A DNA stretch of 64,000 nt, taken from contig NZ_JBFLUG010000021.1 in NCBI RefSeq assembly GCF_041008525.1, positions 1-64,000 on the forward strand, written 5' to 3'. The DNA comes from Parafrankia sp041008525 (GTDB lineage Bacteria > Actinomycetota > Actinomycetes > Frankiales > Frankiaceae). Below are positions 8,515-16,371 of the stretch, one piece after another; positions within the stretch are counted from its first letter, which is position 1, and each line of letters opens with the position of its first letter. A program made the position numbers and the translations under genes. Under the pieces are notes generated by a model. It had not been told where the DNA came from. It saw only the letters and a list, made by a program, of their open reading frames with translations, and ran no database searches.

Positions 8515-10890
8515 ATGACGGAACTGGCGGCGGACGGCGCGGGCACCCTCCCGGCGGCACCCCGCGGTGCGGCACCCGGCAGCGTGGCACCCGGCAGCGT
8601 GGCACCCGGAGGCGACCCGGCAGGCGGGGGCGAGGCGTCGCGGGAGCGGGCTGAGGAGATGCTGCGCGCCCTCGCCGGTCCCGGCGCTGCGCTGCGAGAT
8701 GACCAGTGGCGGGCGATCGACGCGCTGGTCACCGGCCGGCGCCGGGTGCTGCTCGTCCAGCGCACGGGCTGGGGGAAGTCCGCGGTGTACTTCCTCGCGA
8801 CGGCGCTGCTGCGCGGTGGTGCGGGCGGAGGCCCGGGCCGGAGCGCGGGTCGGGTCGGGCCGACTGTGATCGTTTCGCCGCTGCTGGCGCTGATCCGCAA
8901 CCAGGCGGCCGCGGCCGCGCGCCTCGGCGTGCGCGTCGGGGAGATCCACTCGGGCAACGTCACCGAGTGGGACGAGGTGTACGCCGCCCTGCGGGCCGGT
9001 GAGCTCGATCTGCTGCTGGTCGGTCCGGAGCGGCTGAACAACCCCACGTTCCGGGACGATTACCTGCCCGAGCTGGCGCGCACGACCGGGTTGCTGGTCA
9101 TCGACGAGGCGCACTGCATCTCGGACTGGGGCCACGACTTCCGTCCGGACTACCGCCGCCTGCGGTCGCTGATCGGCGGGCTCGCGCCCGACGTCCCCGT
9201 CCTCGCGACGACCGCCACGGCGAACGCGCGGGTGGTCGAGGATGTGAGCGAGCAGCTCGGTGCGGGCGCGGCGGATGCGGCGGGTGCGCAGACCCTGGTC
9301 CTGCGGGGGTCGCTGGAGAGGGAGAGCCTGCGCCTCGCCGTGGTCTCGCTGCCCTCGGCCGAGGAGCGTTTCGGCTGGATCTCCGACCGGCTTGCCGAGC
9401 TCCCGGGCTCCGGCATCGTCTACACGCTGACCAAGCCCGCCGCGGAGGAGCTCACCGCCTTTCTGCGGACCCGCGGTCACCCGGTGGCGACCTACCACGG
9501 CGGGACCGACCCGGCCGAGCGGATCGCCGCCGAGGAGGACCTGCTGGCGAACCGGGTCAAGTGCCTGGTCGCCACCAGCGCGCTCGGGATGGGTTTCGAC
9601 AAGCCCGATCTCGGGTTCGTGGTGCACGTCGGTGCGCCGAACTCGCCGATCGCCTACTACCAGCAGGTCGGCCGGGCCGGTCGGGCGCTGGAGTCGGCGG
9701 AGGCGATCCTGCTGCCGGCCGCCGAGGACCAGGCGATCTGGAAGTACTTCGCGGACACCTCCTTCCCGCCCGAGCACCTGGTGCGGGTGGTGCTCGGGGC
9801 GTTGGAGCAGGCCACGCGGGTGATGTCGACACAGGCGCTGCTCGCCGTGGTCGACCTGGGGCCGAGCCGGCTGGAGCAGATGCTGAAGGTGCTCGACACC
9901 GACGGTGCCGTGCGGCGGGTAAAGGGCGGCTGGGAGTCGACCGGCGTGCCATGGGCCTACGACGCGCCCCGCTACGCCCGGGTCGCCGCGGCACGCGGCG
10001 TGGAGCAGCAGGCGATGCTCGACTACATCGCGACCCCGAACTGCCGGATGGAGTTCCTGCGTCGGGCCCTCGACGACCCGCACGCGAGCCGCTGCGGCCG
10101 CTGCGACCGGTGCACGGGCCGGGAGTGGACCTCAGAGGTCTCGGCCGGGGCGCGGGCGGGCGCCCGCACCGAGCTGCGGCGCCCCGGTGTCGTCGTCGAA
10201 GCGCGCCGGATGTGGCCGACGGGCATGCGCACGCTGGGCGTCGAGGCCTCCGGGCGGATTCCCGCCGCGGCCGGCGCCCTCCCCGGCCGGGCGCTGGCCC
10301 GGCTCAACGACCTCGGCTGGGGCAGCCGCCTCCGGGCCCTGCTCAGCAGCCCACCGGCCGCCCGCGCCGCCGACCCGTACGCCGTCGGCGCCGACCCGGA
10401 TCCGGGAGCACACAGCTCCGGGTCCGGCGATCCCGACAGCACCGCCGGCTCCGGTGTCTCCGGGCTTGACCGGCCGGTGCCCGACGACGTGTTCGAGGCC
10501 GTGGTGCAGATGCTCGCCGCGTGGGAGTGGGAGCGGCGCCCGGCCGCTGTCGTGACGGTCGCGTCGAGGACCCGGCCGCGGCTCGTCGCCAGTCTCGGCG
10601 AGCGCATCGCCCAGGTGGGGCGGCTTCCGCTGCTCGGGGAACTGCCCCGGGTCGCCGCCGGGCCGTTCGCCGGCCAGGTCCACAACAGCGCGCACCGGCT
10701 CGCCGGTCTGTGGTCAGCCTTCGAGGTGCCGCCCGGGCTCACCGGCGCGCTGGGTGACCTGCCCGGCCCGGTCCTGCTCGTCGACGACCTGATCGTCACC
10801 GGCTGGACGATGACGGTGGCGGCTCGTGCCCTGCGCGCGGCAGGCGCACCCGGGGTCCTGCCGCTCGCCCTCGCGGTCGAAAGCGGCTGA
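8515..10890 (+). CDS. RecQ-family DNA helicase with C-terminal phosphoribosyltransferase-like domain
   Basis: A 791-residue protein. The N-terminus (1-45) is disordered and holds a GSVAP tandem repeat. The SF2 helicase core follows: Walker A 'RTGWGKS' near 84-90 (Arg replaces the usual Pro at the start), DEAH box near 196-200 in 'IDEAHCISDWGHDFR', and helicase C motifs through about 400. A zinc module 'CGRCDRCTG' with an upstream Cys lies near 510-530. The C-terminus contains 'VLLVDDLIVTGWTM' (about 752-765), a PRPP-binding loop as in ComF-like phosphoribosyltransferases. RecQ enzymes unwind branched DNA 3' to 5' in repair. The added domain could bind nucleotides or act elsewhere; I cannot tell. 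It stands alone between unrelated genes. Confidence 0.85.
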   Translation: MTELAADGAGTLPAAPRGAAPGSVAPGSVAPGGDPAGGGEASRERAEEMLRALAGPGAALRDDQWRAIDALVTGRRRVLLVQRTGWGKSAVYFLATALLRGGAGGGPGRSAGRVGPTVIVSPLLALIRNQAAAAARLGVRVGEIHSGNVTEWDEVYAALRAGELDLLLVGPERLNNPTFRDDYLPELARTTGLLVIDEAHCISDWGHDFRPDYRRLRSLIGGLAPDVPVLATTATANARVVEDVSEQLGAGAADAAGAQTLVLRGSLERESLRLAVVSLPSAEERFGWISDRLAELPGSGIVYTLTKPAAEELTAFLRTRGHPVATYHGGTDPAERIAAEEDLLANRVKCLVATSALGMGFDKPDLGFVVHVGAPNSPIAYYQQVGRAGRALESAEAILLPAAEDQAIWKYFADTSFPPEHLVRVVLGALEQATRVMSTQALLAVVDLGPSRLEQMLKVLDTDGAVRRVKGGWESTGVPWAYDAPRYARVAAARGVEQQAMLDYIATPNCRMEFLRRALDDPHASRCGRCDRCTGREWTSEVSAGARAGARTELRRPGVVVEARRMWPTGMRTLGVEASGRIPAAAGALPGRALARLNDLGWGSRLRALLSSPPAARAADPYAVGADPDPGAHSSGSGDPDSTAGSGVSGLDRPVPDDVFEAVVQMLAAWEWERRPAAVVTVASRTRPRLVASLGERIAQVGRLPLLGELPRVAAGPFAGQVHNSAHRLAGLWSAFEVPPGLTGALGDLPGPVLLVDDLIVTGWTMTVAARALRAAGAPGVLPLALAVESG

Positions 10891-10900
10891 GGCCCGAGTC

Positions 10901-11002
10901 GTGTCTCCGCGCCAGCTCCCCGCCGGTGTCGTGACCTCCGCGATCGGCGGGCTGTACCTCGCCCGGATGCTCACCCGCGAATGCCGCTCGGGCCGGGCCT
11001 GA
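10901..11002 (+). pseudogene. Remnant of a FecCD-type siderophore permease (C-terminal tail)
   Basis: A 33-codon open stretch reads SPRQLPAGVVTSAIGGLYLA and onward to TGA. It closely parallels the last helix of the intact permease at 17533-18630 (SQLPVGVATNAVGGLYLVWL). No upstream part of a permease is present; the RecQ gene ends just 10 bases before. I read it as the surviving 3' end of a deleted permease gene. Confidence 0.55.
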
Positions 11003-11083
11003 GCGGGCCTGACCGCGGGCTCCCTGAGAACACCGCCGAAAGCTGGTGGTGGGCGGCTGGGCCTGGTCCATAAACCACGTTCC

Positions 11084-11640
11084 GTGGTCGAGAATGACCG
11101 GATCAGTTCGGGGTGGGGGGATCTGGTGGCGCTGCGCGACGTGCCCGCTGCCCGGGTGGCCAGTTTTCTGGCCCCGGGGGAGCGGGTCGAGTCTGTCTTC
11201 CTGGCTCAGACCGGGTTGCCCTCGTACCTGGGAGCGGTTCCCCTGCTCGGAAGCACCGTGTTCCTCCCCCTCGCTTCTCGCCTCCCCTGGCCGTACCCCA
11301 TGGCCGCTCTCGCCGTGTTCTCGGTACTGATACTGGCCGGGCTGTGGCTGCGCATGAGCCGGCTCCAGAACAGAGAATCATCGTCGTCACCGACCGGGCA
11401 TCCTGGTACTACGGGCCGGCCTGTTCGCCTGGGCCACTCCGAGCGCGGAGGCACCGCTGGCGCGCCTGTCACGAGAGACTGCTCTGGGGCCGCTGAAAGG
11501 GTCCTTACGGGTCCCTCCGCCTGGCGGGCGAGAAGCTGTGGATATCCTTTCCCGCCCGTCGGCGTGTCGCCGCCGCGGACGCGATCCTGGCGGGCTCACA
11601 CCGCGGACGCGCCGGGGTGCGAGCCCCGCTCTGCGGGGTC
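11084..11640 (+). pseudogene. Frameshifted membrane protein gene
   Basis: Protein-like sequence runs through several frames. From 11084 it reads 'VALRDVPAARVASFLAPGERVESVFLAQTG' with two hydrophobic segments, then shifts near 11370 to 'RIIVVTDRA', shifts again at 11400 to 'ILVLRAGLFAWATPSAEAPL', and once more near 11515 to 'LRLAGEKLWISFPARR'. Joined, these make a plausible protein of two membrane helices followed by a PH-like beta domain, a type common in actinobacteria. At least three frameshifts mean it is dead, unless the assembly is poor here. The function of the intact family is not known to me. Confidence 0.6.
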
Positions 11641-11646
11641 TCTGCT

Positions 11647-11699
11647 CAATCGGCGGCTCGGCGGCTCGGCGGCTCGGTGGTTCAATCGGCGGCTCGGTG
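11647..11699. repeat. Short tandem repeat of CGGCGGCTCG-like units
   Basis: The unit cggcggctcgg is repeated about three times in tandem and once more after a short spacer (caatcggcggctcgg appears twice). It sits just downstream of the frameshifted gene and has no coding role I can see. Confidence 0.6.
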
Positions 11700-11776
11700 T
11701 CGTGCTCAGGCTGAGACCGACCCTGCCCGTCGGGCAGGGATGCCCGCCGTCACCATGCGCCCGGCGCGCCTGCGGC

Positions 11777-12565
11777 CTACTGGTTGGTCAGCTTGCCGGC
11801 GATCTGGTCGATGAAACCCTGCTCAATGTCCGGCGGCGGGACGTCGCCGACGTTGGTGACGTCGAGCTCGACGGCCACCTGGCCGACGTAGAAGTAGATC
11901 GTGTCGAAGACGTAGCCGTAGGTGCCGTACTCGTCCGTGATACCCATCGTGGTGCGGACCAGCGCGGTGGTACCGCGCGGCGTGGGTGGTGTCTCCACCG
12001 CGACGATCTCGTATGTCAGACCGTTCTCGTTGGTGCCCGCGAGCTGCTCCTCCAGCGCCCCGCGGTAGCAGTCACCGAAAAGCGGGCTGGACACGATCTC
12101 GGCATTCTGGCTGATCTGGCCCGCGGGCAGAATTTTCGCTCGGCTGAAAGCCTGGAACTCGGATTCCTCGGTGCTGGTGAACGTGTCACCCGTCGTCTCG
12201 TCCGACGGCGGGGGCGGGTCGTACCCGGGGACGCCGACACACTCGGCGATCTCGGCGCGTATCGCGGTGCCGTCGCTGTCGGGCTCGTCGGCCCCGCCCG
12301 AGCTCTCGAAGCCTGCCGTCTCCGGGGCGGCCGTCAGCACGTAGTCGCTGGCCTGCAGGTCTCTTGCGGGCGCGGCGGCCTGCGTGGGCGGGACCGCCGG
12401 GCCGGTCGCGGCCACCGGTGCGACGCCCGGCGACGCCGTCGCCGTCGCCGGGGGGATCGCGAGGCTGCCCTCCTGACAGCCGGCGACCAGCACCGCCAAC
12501 GCCGACGCGGCAATCCCGCCGGACACCGACCGGACTATGTTCCGCCCTCGTCGCATGCCGCCCAT
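11777..12565 (-). CDS. Secreted lipoprotein, possible sensor-like domain
   Basis: A 262-residue protein with a Tat/Sec-like signal (basic MRRGRN, then a hydrophobic core) and the lipobox LVAGC, giving lipid-modified Cys30. A 45-residue Ala/Pro/Thr-rich stalk follows, then a mixed alpha/beta domain ('AFSRAKILPAGQ', 'VFDTIYFYVGQVAVELDV') that resembles the extracellular sensor-type domains of mycobacterial lipoproteins in general character. No enzyme motif was found. ATG 12565 is preceded by GGAGG; a second in-frame ATG lies three codons later. It would be anchored outside the membrane. It converges on the frameshifted gene and has no operon partner. Confidence 0.65.
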   Translation of the reverse strand: MGGMRRGRNIVRSVSGGIAASALAVLVAGCQEGSLAIPPATATASPGVAPVAATGPAVPPTQAAAPARDLQASDYVLTAAPETAGFESSGGADEPDSDGTAIRAEIAECVGVPGYDPPPPSDETTGDTFTSTEESEFQAFSRAKILPAGQISQNAEIVSSPLFGDCYRGALEEQLAGTNENGLTYEIVAVETPPTPRGTTALVRTTMGITDEYGTYGYVFDTIYFYVGQVAVELDVTNVGDVPPPDIEQGFIDQIAGKLTNQ

Positions 12566-12805
12566 CTCCAGCCTCCGTGATATGCACCCGAGTCGTACGT
12601 GAACGACGACGACTTCCCTTATCGACCAGCAACACGATGCCGGAGAAAAACGGCTCCGCGCCAATTCCGAGGATGTCGTTCGCGGGACATCGGATGGCCG
12701 GGAGACTATTCGACAGGAATGTGGCCGGGTGGCTTCCGCGGGTTGTCGTGATGCCACCCTTGACAGCGGGACGCGCCGGGGATCGCGGCGGGCGCGGCCG
12801 TGCAG

Positions 12806-12840
12806 CGAAAACGCCAGGCCCGTCGGTGACGAGCCTGGCG
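12806..12840 (-). terminator. Intrinsic terminator of the monooxygenase operon
   Basis: On the minus strand, CGCCAGGC, a 13-base loop and GCCTGGCG are followed at once by TTTTCG. A GC stem with a T-run is the classical form. It lies 38 bases past the stop of the gene at 12878, so it should end transcription that starts upstream of the ornithine monooxygenase. Confidence 0.75.
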
Positions 12841-12877
12841 ATGATCAGGTACTGCGGGACCCGGCCGGGCCGGGTGG

Positions 12878-13300
12878 TCAGGCCTTGCTGATGGCGAGCT
12901 CGGCCCAGGACAGGCCGTCGCCGGTCGGTACCGGGCCGCCGGGCGGCAGCGGCAGCAGCGGCAGCTCGACGGCTTTCTCGCCGCGGACCTCTCGGGCCTG
13001 GATGTGGGTGGTCTCGGTCATCACGGCGCCGACGACCTTGGTGCCGAACAGATGGTTCATCCGGCCGACGCTGTAGGTCTGCATGGCGCCCGTGCGGTCG
13101 ACCGCCGTCGCGAGGGACTCGGGGGAGGCGGTGAACCGCGCCGTGAGCGCGTCGCTGTCGGTCAGGGCCTTCTCGCCGGAGGCGACGTGGATGGAGTCGA
13201 GGCCTCGGTCGAGGAGGTCCTCGTCGTCGGAGACGTCCTCCGCGGGCTCGAAGCGGATCTCGGCGACGTCGGCGCGGAGGCGGTCAAGGGCGAGCGTGAC
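12878..13300 (-). CDS. Unidentified small protein with carrier-like N-terminus; no canonical start codon
   Basis: Coding character (G or C at practically every third position) runs from 13300 to TGA 12878, about 140 residues, but the first ATG in frame is at 13084. A strong ribosome site AAAGGAGG ends seven bases before codon GTC (13300-13298), exactly where a GTG would be expected. The frame is also the same as the upstream monooxygenase, whose TGA (13336-13334) is the only stop between them. Residues 18-40 ('EPAEDVSDDEDLLDRGLDSI') look like the 4'-phosphopantetheine site of an aryl carrier protein, with Ser39; the remaining 100 residues match nothing I know. It shares the operon and terminator of the monooxygenase. 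Function is not assigned. Confidence 0.5.
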   Translation of the reverse strand, partial: VTLALDRLRADVAEIRFEPAEDVSDDEDLLDRGLDSIHVASGEKALTDSDALTARFTASPESLATAVDRTGAMQTYSVGRMNHLFGTKVVGAVMTETTHIQAREVRGEKAVELPLLPLPPGGPVPTGDGLSWAELAISKA

Positions 13301-13333
13301 GAGACGACCTCCTTTCGGGCGAGGCCCGCCGGG

Positions 13334-14740
13334 TCAGTTCTGCGGCTGGGCGTTGGGCCGGGGGTCGAGATAGGGCGGGTCGGGCAGGGACGCGTGGGGG
13401 ATGCCCGGCGCGATCGCGGCCAGGGGCGCTTCGAGGTCCTGGCGGCGCAGGACTGACCCGAGGATCTCGCCGGCCCGGATCGAGATGTTCGACAGCAGCG
13501 ACGAGGAGATCCCGTGCGCGTACTCGCTCGCCCCCGGGATGTAGATGCCGGCGCTGGTGTCGGGCGTGGTGTCGACGCTGTAGTCGCGGCCGACCTGGAG
13601 CTGGCCGTCCTGCCCGACGAGGCAGAACGAGTCCATCCCGCCGAGCACCTTCCGTGGGTCGCGGGCGTGGTAGCCGGTGGCGAGCACGACGATGTCGGCC
13701 TCCACAGCCCGCCGCTCGCCGGTCGGCAGGTGCCGGATGTGCAGGCGGGTGCCGTCGGCGAGCTTCTCGAACGACTCCACCCGGGACGCGCGCAGGAAGT
13801 GCAGCCGGCGCGGCCCGCGGACCTTCTCCTGGTAGGTGCGGCGGTAGAGCTCGTCGATGAGATCGAGGTCGACCGCGGAGTAGTTGGTGCCGCGGTGGTA
13901 TGTCAGCAGCATCGCCCGGACGCTCTCCGGGGCGTGGTAGAACTCGCCGACCGCGTCCGGGTCGAAGATCTGGTTGACGAAGCCGCTGTTGTCGGCGGGG
14001 CTCAGCCCGTACCGGGAGAACACCGCGTACACCTCGGCCTGCGGGAAGCGGGTGTGCAGGTGCTCGGTCACCTCGGCGGCGCTCTGGCCGGCGCCGATCA
14101 CGACGAAGCGCTGGCGCGGCGTGGTGGGCATCGCGGCCAGTCGGTGCAGCAGGTCGGTGTTGTGCCAGGTCCGCTCGTCGAGGACCACCCCGTCGGGGAT
14201 GCGAGGCGTCAGCCCGGCGGCGATGACGACGTTGCGGGCCCGGCGGACGACGGTGCGGTCCGGCTGCCCCGGCCGCCGGCTGATCACGTCGATGTAGGTG
14301 ATGACGCCGTCATGGACGACCGGCCGCAGGTCGAGAACCTCGGAGTCGTACTCGACGAGGTCGTCGAGCCGGCCGGCGGCCCACTCCAGGTAGTCATGGT
14401 ACTCACACCGCAGCGGAAACATCGTCTTGTGGTTGATGAAGTCCACCAGGCGGTTCTGCGCGTGCAGGTAGGACAGAAAGCTGAAGCTGCTGGACGGATT
14501 GCGCAGCGTCACGAGGTCCTTGAGATAGGACACCTGCATCGTGGCCCCGTCGAGCAGCATTCCCCGGTGCCAGCCGAAACGGGGCTGGCGTTCAAGGAAA
14601 ACCGCGCGTAGGGCGGCCCCGGCGGAGACGCTGCTGTTGTGTTCCTCGATCGCGATGGCCAAGGCGATGTTCGAGGGCCCGAAGCCGACTCCGATGACGT
14701 CGTGCACACCGAGTTCCGCGGTCGGTGGACGGTCTCCCAC
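13334..14740 (-). CDS. L-ornithine N5-monooxygenase (siderophore hydroxamate biosynthesis)
   Basis: A 468-residue flavoprotein of the SidA/PvdA/MbtG family. It has an FAD-binding GxGxxx at 'GVGFGPSNIALA' (17-28), an NADPH-binding 'GAGQSAAE' near 215, and the C-terminal 'ATGYHARD' plus 'HGISSSLLSN' typical of N-hydroxylating monooxygenases. It hydroxylates the side-chain amine of ornithine (or lysine) with NADPH and O2. Ornithine is preferred here because an NRPS adenylation domain in the window carries a hydroxyornithine code. GTG 14740 follows GAGGGG. An iron box lies 53 bases upstream, so repression by iron-loaded DtxR/IdeR is likely. The product feeds the NRPS at 29951. Confidence 0.88.
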   Translation of the reverse strand: MGDRPPTAELGVHDVIGVGFGPSNIALAIAIEEHNSSVSAGAALRAVFLERQPRFGWHRGMLLDGATMQVSYLKDLVTLRNPSSSFSFLSYLHAQNRLVDFINHKTMFPLRCEYHDYLEWAAGRLDDLVEYDSEVLDLRPVVHDGVITYIDVISRRPGQPDRTVVRRARNVVIAAGLTPRIPDGVVLDERTWHNTDLLHRLAAMPTTPRQRFVVIGAGQSAAEVTEHLHTRFPQAEVYAVFSRYGLSPADNSGFVNQIFDPDAVGEFYHAPESVRAMLLTYHRGTNYSAVDLDLIDELYRRTYQEKVRGPRRLHFLRASRVESFEKLADGTRLHIRHLPTGERRAVEADIVVLATGYHARDPRKVLGGMDSFCLVGQDGQLQVGRDYSVDTTPDTSAGIYIPGASEYAHGISSSLLSNISIRAGEILGSVLRRQDLEAPLAAIAPGIPHASLPDPPYLDPRPNAQPQN

Positions 14741-14793
14741 GGCTGCCCCTCTTGTCAGTTGATCTGACCGGACGTATCCGATTAGACGTCGAT

Positions 14794-14812
14794 TTAGGTT
14801 AACTTAACTTAT
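14794..14812. promoter_or_regulatory. Iron box upstream of the ornithine monooxygenase
   Basis: TTAGGTTAACTTAACTTAT matches the actinobacterial DtxR/IdeR consensus TTAGGTTAGGCTAACCTAA at 14 of 19 positions. It sits 53 bases before the monooxygenase start, a normal operator distance. Confidence 0.75.
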
Positions 14813-15077
14813 GTTCGGGATGGCATGTTGTCCTGTCAAGGAGTTCGCCGAGGTCGGGGCGGCTGGGGCGTGAACTGCGGCCCGAGTGACGAGGGTCTGA
14901 TGGGGCCGGGTTCGCGTGGCCGCGGGGCATGTGGCCGCAGGGCATGACGGGCGTCGAGTCGGCCGGCCCGCCGGACCTGACGGACTGGCGGGCTGGCGCG
15001 CCGGCCCGCGGCGCCGGTCTGGTGGTGGCGGTGCGCTTAGGGGTGGACGCGTCCGTCCACCTCTACGGTAGCTAACT
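14813..15077. other. Non-coding stretch between two iron boxes
   Basis: 265 bases with no gene that I can recognise on either strand and no clear repeat. Iron boxes flank it on both sides, which is odd because only one of the two has a gene in the expected position. Confidence 0.5.
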
Positions 15078-15096
15078 ATAGGTTAGCCTAACTTTA
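15078..15096. promoter_or_regulatory. Second iron box, target unclear
   Basis: ATAGGTTAGCCTAACTTTA matches the DtxR/IdeR consensus at 15 of 19 positions, better than the box next to the monooxygenase. It lies 48 bases past the 3' end of the ABC ATPase gene and 338 bases before the monooxygenase start, so it may mark a distal promoter of the monooxygenase or of a lost gene. Confidence 0.65.
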
Positions 15097-15143
15097 TATT
15101 TGGCGTGAGCGGATCGCTGTCCTCCGGTCCGCCTGGCGAGCGG

Positions 15144-16220
15144 TCAGTGGGCGCTGGCGGCCACGACCGCCCGGCCCGTGCGGGGGTCGCCGCCCTCGCC
15201 GGTGCTGTGCGGCATCGCCGGGGCCTCCCGCGCGAGCTGCCGGCGGCGGGTCCGGGCGGCGGGCACCACCAGCGGCGTCCCGGTCTCCGGGTCGGGCACC
15301 ACGATGCACGGCATCCCGAAGACCTCCTCGACCAGCTCCGCGGTGACGATCTCGCTCGGGTCGCCCTGCGCGACGATACTGCCGGCCTTCATCGCCACCA
15401 GATGGTTGGCGTAGCGGCAGGCCTGGTTGAGGTCGTGCAGCACCGCGACGAGCGTCCGGTTGCTCTCCTCGTGGAGGTCCGCGCACAGGTCGAGGATCTC
15501 GATCTGGTGTGCGACGTCCAGGAACGTCGTCGGCTCGTCCAGGAGCATGATCGGGGTCTGCTGGGCCAGTGCCATCGCGAGCCAGACCCGCTGGCGCTGC
15601 CCGCCGGAGAGCTCGTCGACGTAGCGGTCCGCGAGGTCCTGGGTGTTGGTGGCGGCGAGTGCGTCGCGGACGGCGTCCTCGTCCTGCCGCGACCACTGGC
15701 GCAGCAGTCGCTGATGCGGGTAGCGGCCCCGGGTAACCAGGTCGGAGACGAGGATGCCGCTCGGGGCGATCGAGGTCTGCGGCAGCAGCCCCAGTCGGCG
15801 GGCGACCTCCTTTGACGGCAGCGACCGGATGAGCGCCCCGTCGAGGTAGACCGCCCCGGAGCGGGGGCGCAGCATCCGGGCCAGCGCGCGCAGCAGCGTC
15901 GACTTGCCGCAGGCGTTGGGGCCGACGATCACCGTGAACGAGTTGTCCGGGATGCGTACGCCCAGGTCGGTGGCGACGACGCGCTGCTCGTAGGCAAGGG
16001 TCAGGTCCTCGGCGTACAGCCGCGGCTCACCGGACGACGTGCCCGCCACCGTGCCCGCGAGGCCGGCAGCCGTGCCGGCTGGGGCCGCCGGGGCCGGGGT
16101 GTCAGAGGTGGCCTGCCCGGCTTCAGTCCCGTAGGGGGGTGGGGAGCTGTCGGTCCCGTGCTGTGCCGCCGCCTGGCGCCGTCCGCGTCGTATGTCCAAG
16201 GCCTCAACCAATCCGATCAT
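15144..16220 (-). CDS. Ferric-siderophore ABC transporter ATP-binding protein (FecE/FepC type)
   Basis: A 358-residue ATPase with Walker A GPNACGKST (about 104-112), the signature LSGGQRQR, Walker B IMLLDEPTTFLD and the H-loop 'VLHDLNQA'. It powers import of the ferric siderophore through the divergently encoded permeases at 16372 and 17533. ATG 16220 gives an unusual 65-residue Ala/Pro-rich leader before the family domain, and an iron box ends two bases from that ATG. Either the mRNA is leaderless or the true start is internal, for example GTG 16049, just before the conserved 'RLYAEDLTLAYE'. The C-terminus has a 35-residue basic extension. Confidence 0.85.
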   Translation of the reverse strand: MIGLVEALDIRRGRRQAAAQHGTDSSPPPYGTEAGQATSDTPAPAAPAGTAAGLAGTVAGTSSGEPRLYAEDLTLAYEQRVVATDLGVRIPDNSFTVIVGPNACGKSTLLRALARMLRPRSGAVYLDGALIRSLPSKEVARRLGLLPQTSIAPSGILVSDLVTRGRYPHQRLLRQWSRQDEDAVRDALAATNTQDLADRYVDELSGGQRQRVWLAMALAQQTPIMLLDEPTTFLDVAHQIEILDLCADLHEESNRTLVAVLHDLNQACRYANHLVAMKAGSIVAQGDPSEIVTAELVEEVFGMPCIVVPDPETGTPLVVPAARTRRRQLAREAPAMPHSTGEGGDPRTGRAVVAASAH

Positions 16221-16221
16221 A

Positions 16222-16240
16222 TTAAGTGAGCCTCACTTAT
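16222..16240. promoter_or_regulatory. Iron box abutting the ATPase start, between divergent import genes
   Basis: TTAAGTGAGCCTCACTTAT contains a perfect palindrome AAGTGAG-C-CTCACTT and matches 13 of 19 consensus positions. It lies between the FecE gene (minus) and the FecCD genes (plus) and probably represses both directions when iron is plentiful. Confidence 0.65.
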
Positions 16241-16329
16241 CGTGTGGGCTGGTCCCGTTGCTGGTCAAGGGCGGTCCGTGGCGACGGGTGCGGCCCGTGG
16301 CGGGTTCGTCCCGCGATGATTTGACTCCC

Positions 16330-16348
16330 GCAGGTAAGCCTGACCTAA
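16330..16348. promoter_or_regulatory. Iron box upstream of the permease operon
   Basis: GCAGGTAAGCCTGACCTAA matches 14 of 19 positions of the DtxR/IdeR consensus and ends 23 bases before the GTG chosen for the first permease. Its position argues against any permease start further upstream. Confidence 0.65.
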
Positions 16349-16371
16349 ATATCCAGGTGGACCAGGGAGCA

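Noticed and set aside
8569..8610. Fifteen-base repeats near the start of the RecQ gene as a possible regulatory array
   Set aside because: They are in frame and simply encode GSVAP repeats in a disordered N-terminus.
11640..12580. Plus-strand frame continuing from the frameshifted gene through the lipoprotein gene
   Set aside because: After about 11640 it is only the antisense of the lipoprotein, which has a signal peptide and lipobox.
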